A stretch of 64,000 nucleotides of DNA, taken from the NCBI GenBank assembly GCA_030167125.1, contig CP126531.1, positions 2,128,501 through 2,192,500 of the forward strand, written 5' to 3'. Positions 58,833 through 64,000 of the stretch are shown in pieces. The stretch is from Rhodanobacteraceae bacterium. GTDB taxonomy: Bacteria; Pseudomonadota; Gammaproteobacteria; Xanthomonadales; Rhodanobacteraceae. The notes beneath the pieces are model-generated. The model made no database searches. It saw only the letters and a program-made list of their open reading frames with translations, and was not told where the DNA came from. A program made the translations under genes and the position numbers. Numbering within the stretch: the first letter of the stretch is position 1; each line of letters begins with the position of its first letter.

Positions 58833-60635
58833 ATGATCGACGCCATTCGCTATCCCCTGCTCGCCCGCATCGATTCACCGGATGATTTGAAGCGCATTCC
58901 GGAAGCCGAGTTGCTGCGCGTCGCCGATGAATTGCGCGCCTATTTGATCGAATCGGTGGCCAGTGTCGGCGGCCACTTCGGCGCGGGCCTGGGCGTGGTC
59001 GAACTCACCATCGCGCTGCATTATTTGTACGACACGCCGCGCGATCGCATCGTATGGGATGTCGGTCACCAGGGTTATCCGCACAAGATCCTGACCGGCC
59101 GGCGCGATGCGATCACGACGATCAAGAAGAAGGACGGTCTCGCGCCGTTCCTGCGCCGCGCCGAAAGCGGGTACGACACCTTCGGCGTCGGCCATGCATC
59201 CACGTCGATCTCTGCAGCGCTCGGCATGGCGATCGCGCTGCAACGTCTCGGTGACCATCGCAAGGTGGTCGCGGTGATCGGCGATGGCGCGATCACCGGC
59301 GGCATGGCCTACGAGGCGCTGAACCACGCGGGCGGCGTCGCGCCCGACATGCTGGTGGTGTTGAACGACAACGGCATGTCGATCAGCGAGAACGTGGGCG
59401 GGCTAGACCGCACGCTGTCGCGGCTGCGCGCGGGCGAGGCCGGCGAATCGGGGCCGCATCCCGAAGCCTTGTTCGAGGAATTGGGTTTCGCGTATTCGGG
59501 GCCGGTGAACGGCCATGACTTGCCGCAATTGCTGGCGGCGTTGCGCGCGGTGAAGGACAAGCGCGGCCCGCAGCTGCTGCACGTCGTCACCACCAAGGGC
59601 AAGGGTTACGCGCCGGCCGAACGCGCGCAGATCGAGTACCACGCGGTGGGCAAGTTCGATCCCGCACACGGTGTTGCGCAGGCCGCGACGAAAGCCGCGA
59701 CCTACAGCGAAGTGTTCGGCGACTGGTTGTGCGACATGGCCGCGGCCGATCCGCGGCTGATTGCAATCACGCCGGCGATGCGCGAGGGCTCCGGGATGGT
59801 GCGCTTCTCGCAGGAATTCCCCGAGCGCTATTTCGACGTCGCGATCGCCGAGCAGCATGCGGTGACGTTGGCGGCCGGCCTTGCGTGCGAAGGCATGAAG
59901 CCCGTCGTTGCCATCTATTCGACCTTCCTGCAGCGCGCGTACGACCAGTTGATCCACGACGTCGCGCTACAGAATCTCGATGTCACCTTCGCGATCGACC
60001 GCGCGGGCGTGGTGGGACCGGATGGCCCGACGCACGCGGGCAGCTTCGATCTTTCGTACCTGCGCTGCATCCCGAACATGCTGGTGATGGCGCCCGCCGA
60101 TGAAAACGAATGCCGGCGCTTGCTGACGACCGGCTTCTGCCATGACGGTCCCGCCGCCGTCCGCTATCCGCGCGGCGGCGGTCCGGGCGTCGCCATCGAG
60201 CCAGGCTTGGCGGATTTGCCGATCGGCAAGGCCGAAATCCGCCGACACGGACATGGCATCGCCCTGCTCGCCTTCGGCTGCACCCTCGCGCCCGCTGAAA
60301 CCGTCGGCGCGGAACTCGGCGCGACCGTGGTCAACATGCGTTTCGTGAAACCGCTGGACGAAGCATTGATCCTGGAACTGGCGCGCACGCACGACGCGCT
60401 GGTGACGCTGGAAGACAACGCGATCGCGGGTGGAGCGGGATCCGGCGTGGCCGAGTTGCTGGCGTCGAACGGCATCGAAGTCCCGATCGCGCAGCTCGGG
60501 CTGCCGGACGCATTCCTCGAACACGCATCGCGCGAACAATTGCTTGCGCAAGCCGGACTCGATGTCGAAGGCATCCGGCGCACCGTCCTCGCACGCTTCC
60601 CGCAATTCGCGGCTGCGGTACGTCGCGTCATCTGA
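58833..60635 (+). CDS. dxs: 1-deoxy-D-xylulose-5-phosphate synthase
   Basis: DXS (600 residues) condenses pyruvate and glyceraldehyde-3-phosphate, the first step of the MEP isoprenoid route, using thiamine diphosphate. It shows [17 protein letters not shown] (about 70-86), the ThDP motif [18 protein letters not shown] (starting near 150, ending in NDN), and the second-half [17 protein letters not shown] and [18 protein letters not shown]. It is slightly shorter than the E. coli enzyme (620). The start at 58833 fits the family; the gene starts 47 bases after the ClC stop. Confidence 0.95.
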   Translation: MIDAIRYPLLARIDSPDDLKRIPEAELLRVADELRAYLIESVASVGGHFGAGLGVVELTIALHYLYDTPRDRIVWDVGHQGYPHKILTGRRDAITTIKKKDGLAPFLRRAESGYDTFGVGHASTSISAALGMAIALQRLGDHRKVVAVIGDGAITGGMAYEALNHAGGVAPDMLVVLNDNGMSISENVGGLDRTLSRLRAGEAGESGPHPEALFEELGFAYSGPVNGHDLPQLLAALRAVKDKRGPQLLHVVTTKGKGYAPAERAQIEYHAVGKFDPAHGVAQAATKAATYSEVFGDWLCDMAAADPRLIAITPAMREGSGMVRFSQEFPERYFDVAIAEQHAVTLAAGLACEGMKPVVAIYSTFLQRAYDQLIHDVALQNLDVTFAIDRAGVVGPDGPTHAGSFDLSYLRCIPNMLVMAPADENECRRLLTTGFCHDGPAAVRYPRGGGPGVAIEPGLADLPIGKAEIRRHGHGIALLAFGCTLAPAETVGAELGATVVNMRFVKPLDEALILELARTHDALVTLEDNAIAGGAGSGVAELLASNGIEVPIAQLGLPDAFLEHASREQLLAQAGLDVEGIRRTVLARFPQFAAAVRRVI

Positions 60636-60821
60636 TCGACGCCGGTAGCGGCGGCACCTGCGCGGCTTGCGGGTTTCAGCGATCCGCGATTGCACTCGCT
60701 GGCCGGATTCCTTTTTGGGACGCAATGACCGCTCGCGCGCGGAAGCCTGACGCTATACTCGGCCGCGCAGTACAAGCATGGATTGTCAAGCAACGACACC
60801 GTCATACATTGGAGGTAACTC

Positions 60822-61148
60822 ATGAAACTGCGCGTTTTGTGTGCAACGCTGGCGTTCGCTGTTTTGGGGATGATGACCATGGCCCCGGTCCACGCGCAAA
60901 GCGTGGATCCCTGCATCGTCTACACCTGCATGGCCGGCATTTCGGGTTCCGGCACGAGCGGCGGCCCGGACTGTACGCCCGCCACCGATTATTTCTTCGG
61001 CGTGCTGGTGGTTTTCGACCCTTATTTCGATGCGCCAGATACCGCACAGGTCCGCCGCAATTATCTGGCGACCTGTCCGGGCTCGAGTTTCGAAAGCAAT
61101 GCGGCGATATTGGACTCGATCATCACCACCTGGTACGCGGTGCCTTGA
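60822..61148 (+). CDS. Small exported cysteine-containing protein of unknown function
   Basis: This 108-residue protein has a signal peptide (residues 1-25, ending VHAQ) and a mature part with four cysteines (DPCIVYTCMAG, GPDCTP, LATCPG) that could form two disulfides. The spacing of C-x5-CM-G with a later R(R/Q)xYLxxC recalls small exported proteins of conjugation and T4SS gene neighbourhoods (TrbM-like), but I cannot confirm this without a search. GGAGG lies 6 bases before the ATG. A possible -10 box TATACT is at 60754-60759. It converges on the rRNA operon across a terminator. Confidence 0.8.
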   Translation: MKLRVLCATLAFAVLGMMTMAPVHAQSVDPCIVYTCMAGISGSGTSGGPDCTPATDYFFGVLVVFDPYFDAPDTAQVRRNYLATCPGSSFESNAAILDSIITTWYAVP

Positions 61149-61174
61149 TCGAACCTGCCCGGCAAAGAGGCAAT

Positions 61175-61204
61175 AAAAAACCCCCGTCTTTCGACGGGGG
61201 TTTT
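61175..61204. terminator. Bidirectional terminator between the small exported protein gene and the rRNA operon
   Basis: The stem AAAACCCCCGTC / GACGGGGGTTTT with loop TTTC is flanked by A and T runs. It should end the plus-strand gene and, on the minus strand with its T6 run, the 23S-5S transcript. Confidence 0.85.
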
Positions 61205-61214
61205 CGTTTGAAGC

Positions 61215-61330
61215 CCCTGGCAGTGTCCTACTCTTGCATGGCGAATGCCAAACTACCATCGGCGCTGGTGCGTTTCACTTCCGAGTTCGGGATGGGATCG
61301 GGTGGGACCACACCGCTATGGCCGCCAGGG
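61215..61330 (-). rRNA. rrf: 5S ribosomal RNA
   Basis: On the minus strand the segment begins CCTGGCGGCCATAGCGG and contains GGTCCCACCCGATCCCATCC and ACTCGGAAGTGAAACGC, the standard 5S core. It ends in ...GTAGGACACTGCCAGGG, and the two ends pair to form helix I. Length is about 115 bases. The exact ends are judged by eye to within a few bases. It follows the 23S gene by about 120 bases. Confidence 0.95.
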
Positions 61331-61448
61331 AATCGGTGCGATGCGCGCATGGTGCGCGTCATCAGCATGGGGTCGGGATGTGACTGTGTCTTGGCTCCGT
61401 CCGGGCCTCGATGTTTCGTCGAGGCGGCGAAGCGTCTTGGGGTTATAT

Positions 61449-64000
<2,552 letters not shown>

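Overview
The window is high-GC chromosomal DNA (mostly about 65-70 % GC by eye). Gene content and protein style suggest a gammaproteobacterium of the Xanthomonadales/Lysobacterales type, perhaps Rhodanobacteraceae: a methylcitrate-cycle operon, a Xaa-Pro/S9 peptidase, an EF-G-like second factor, an RDD-pilin fusion and many TPR proteins. The genus assignment is inference only. No transposase, integrase, CRISPR array or tRNA gene was found.

Layout. 1-9.4 kb: the end of a sugar-phosphate isomerase (SIS) gene overlapping nagA, a 23S/16S-type pseudouridine synthase, an OmpA-like protein, PrpD, a TerC-family membrane protein behind a yybP-ykoY (manganese) riboswitch, a DUF924 protein, a multi-pass membrane protein and a secreted S9 peptidase. 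9.4-11.5 kb: FadH. 11.7-17.4 kb: a sigma-54 activator gene converging on a five-gene exported-protein operon (glycine-rich protein, small secreted protein, C39-like peptidase, small secreted protein, coiled-coil plus beta-barrel outer membrane protein). This looks like a divergent Fap functional-amyloid locus, and a near-consensus sigma-54 promoter lies 43 bases upstream of the first start codon. 18.5-21.8 kb: prpB, two tandem paralogous membrane-anchored proteins, and prpC. 21.8-29.2 kb: a TolB-like/TPR protein, mdh, an aspartate aminotransferase, a GlsB-like protein, a cyclophilin and typA. 29.5-45.2 kb: an OprB-type porin, a PIN/AbrB toxin-antitoxin pair, an RDD-pilin fusion, a compositionally atypical TPR protein, a two-component system, a GSGD-repeat secreted protein, mazG, cysQ, nudE, an EF-G-like GTPase, a DUF1761-like membrane protein and a GNAT acetyltransferase.

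45.3-55.9 kb is the most unusual part. Two TIR-TM-TPR genes, a gene of unknown function and a SLOG-like protein with four C-terminal membrane helices run on the plus strand. Two TIR-TolB-TPR genes on the minus strand converge on them. All four TIR domains keep the Trp-x3-Glu glutamate used by TIR NAD-consuming enzymes. My main hypothesis is a nucleotide-second-messenger signalling or defence locus in which TIR enzymes make a signal and the SLOG-membrane protein reads it. It is not a canonical Thoeris system.

56-64 kb: an HNH endonuclease, a ClC-CBS chloride channel, dxs, a small cysteine-containing secreted protein, then a 5S gene and most of a 23S rRNA gene on the minus strand, running off the window end.
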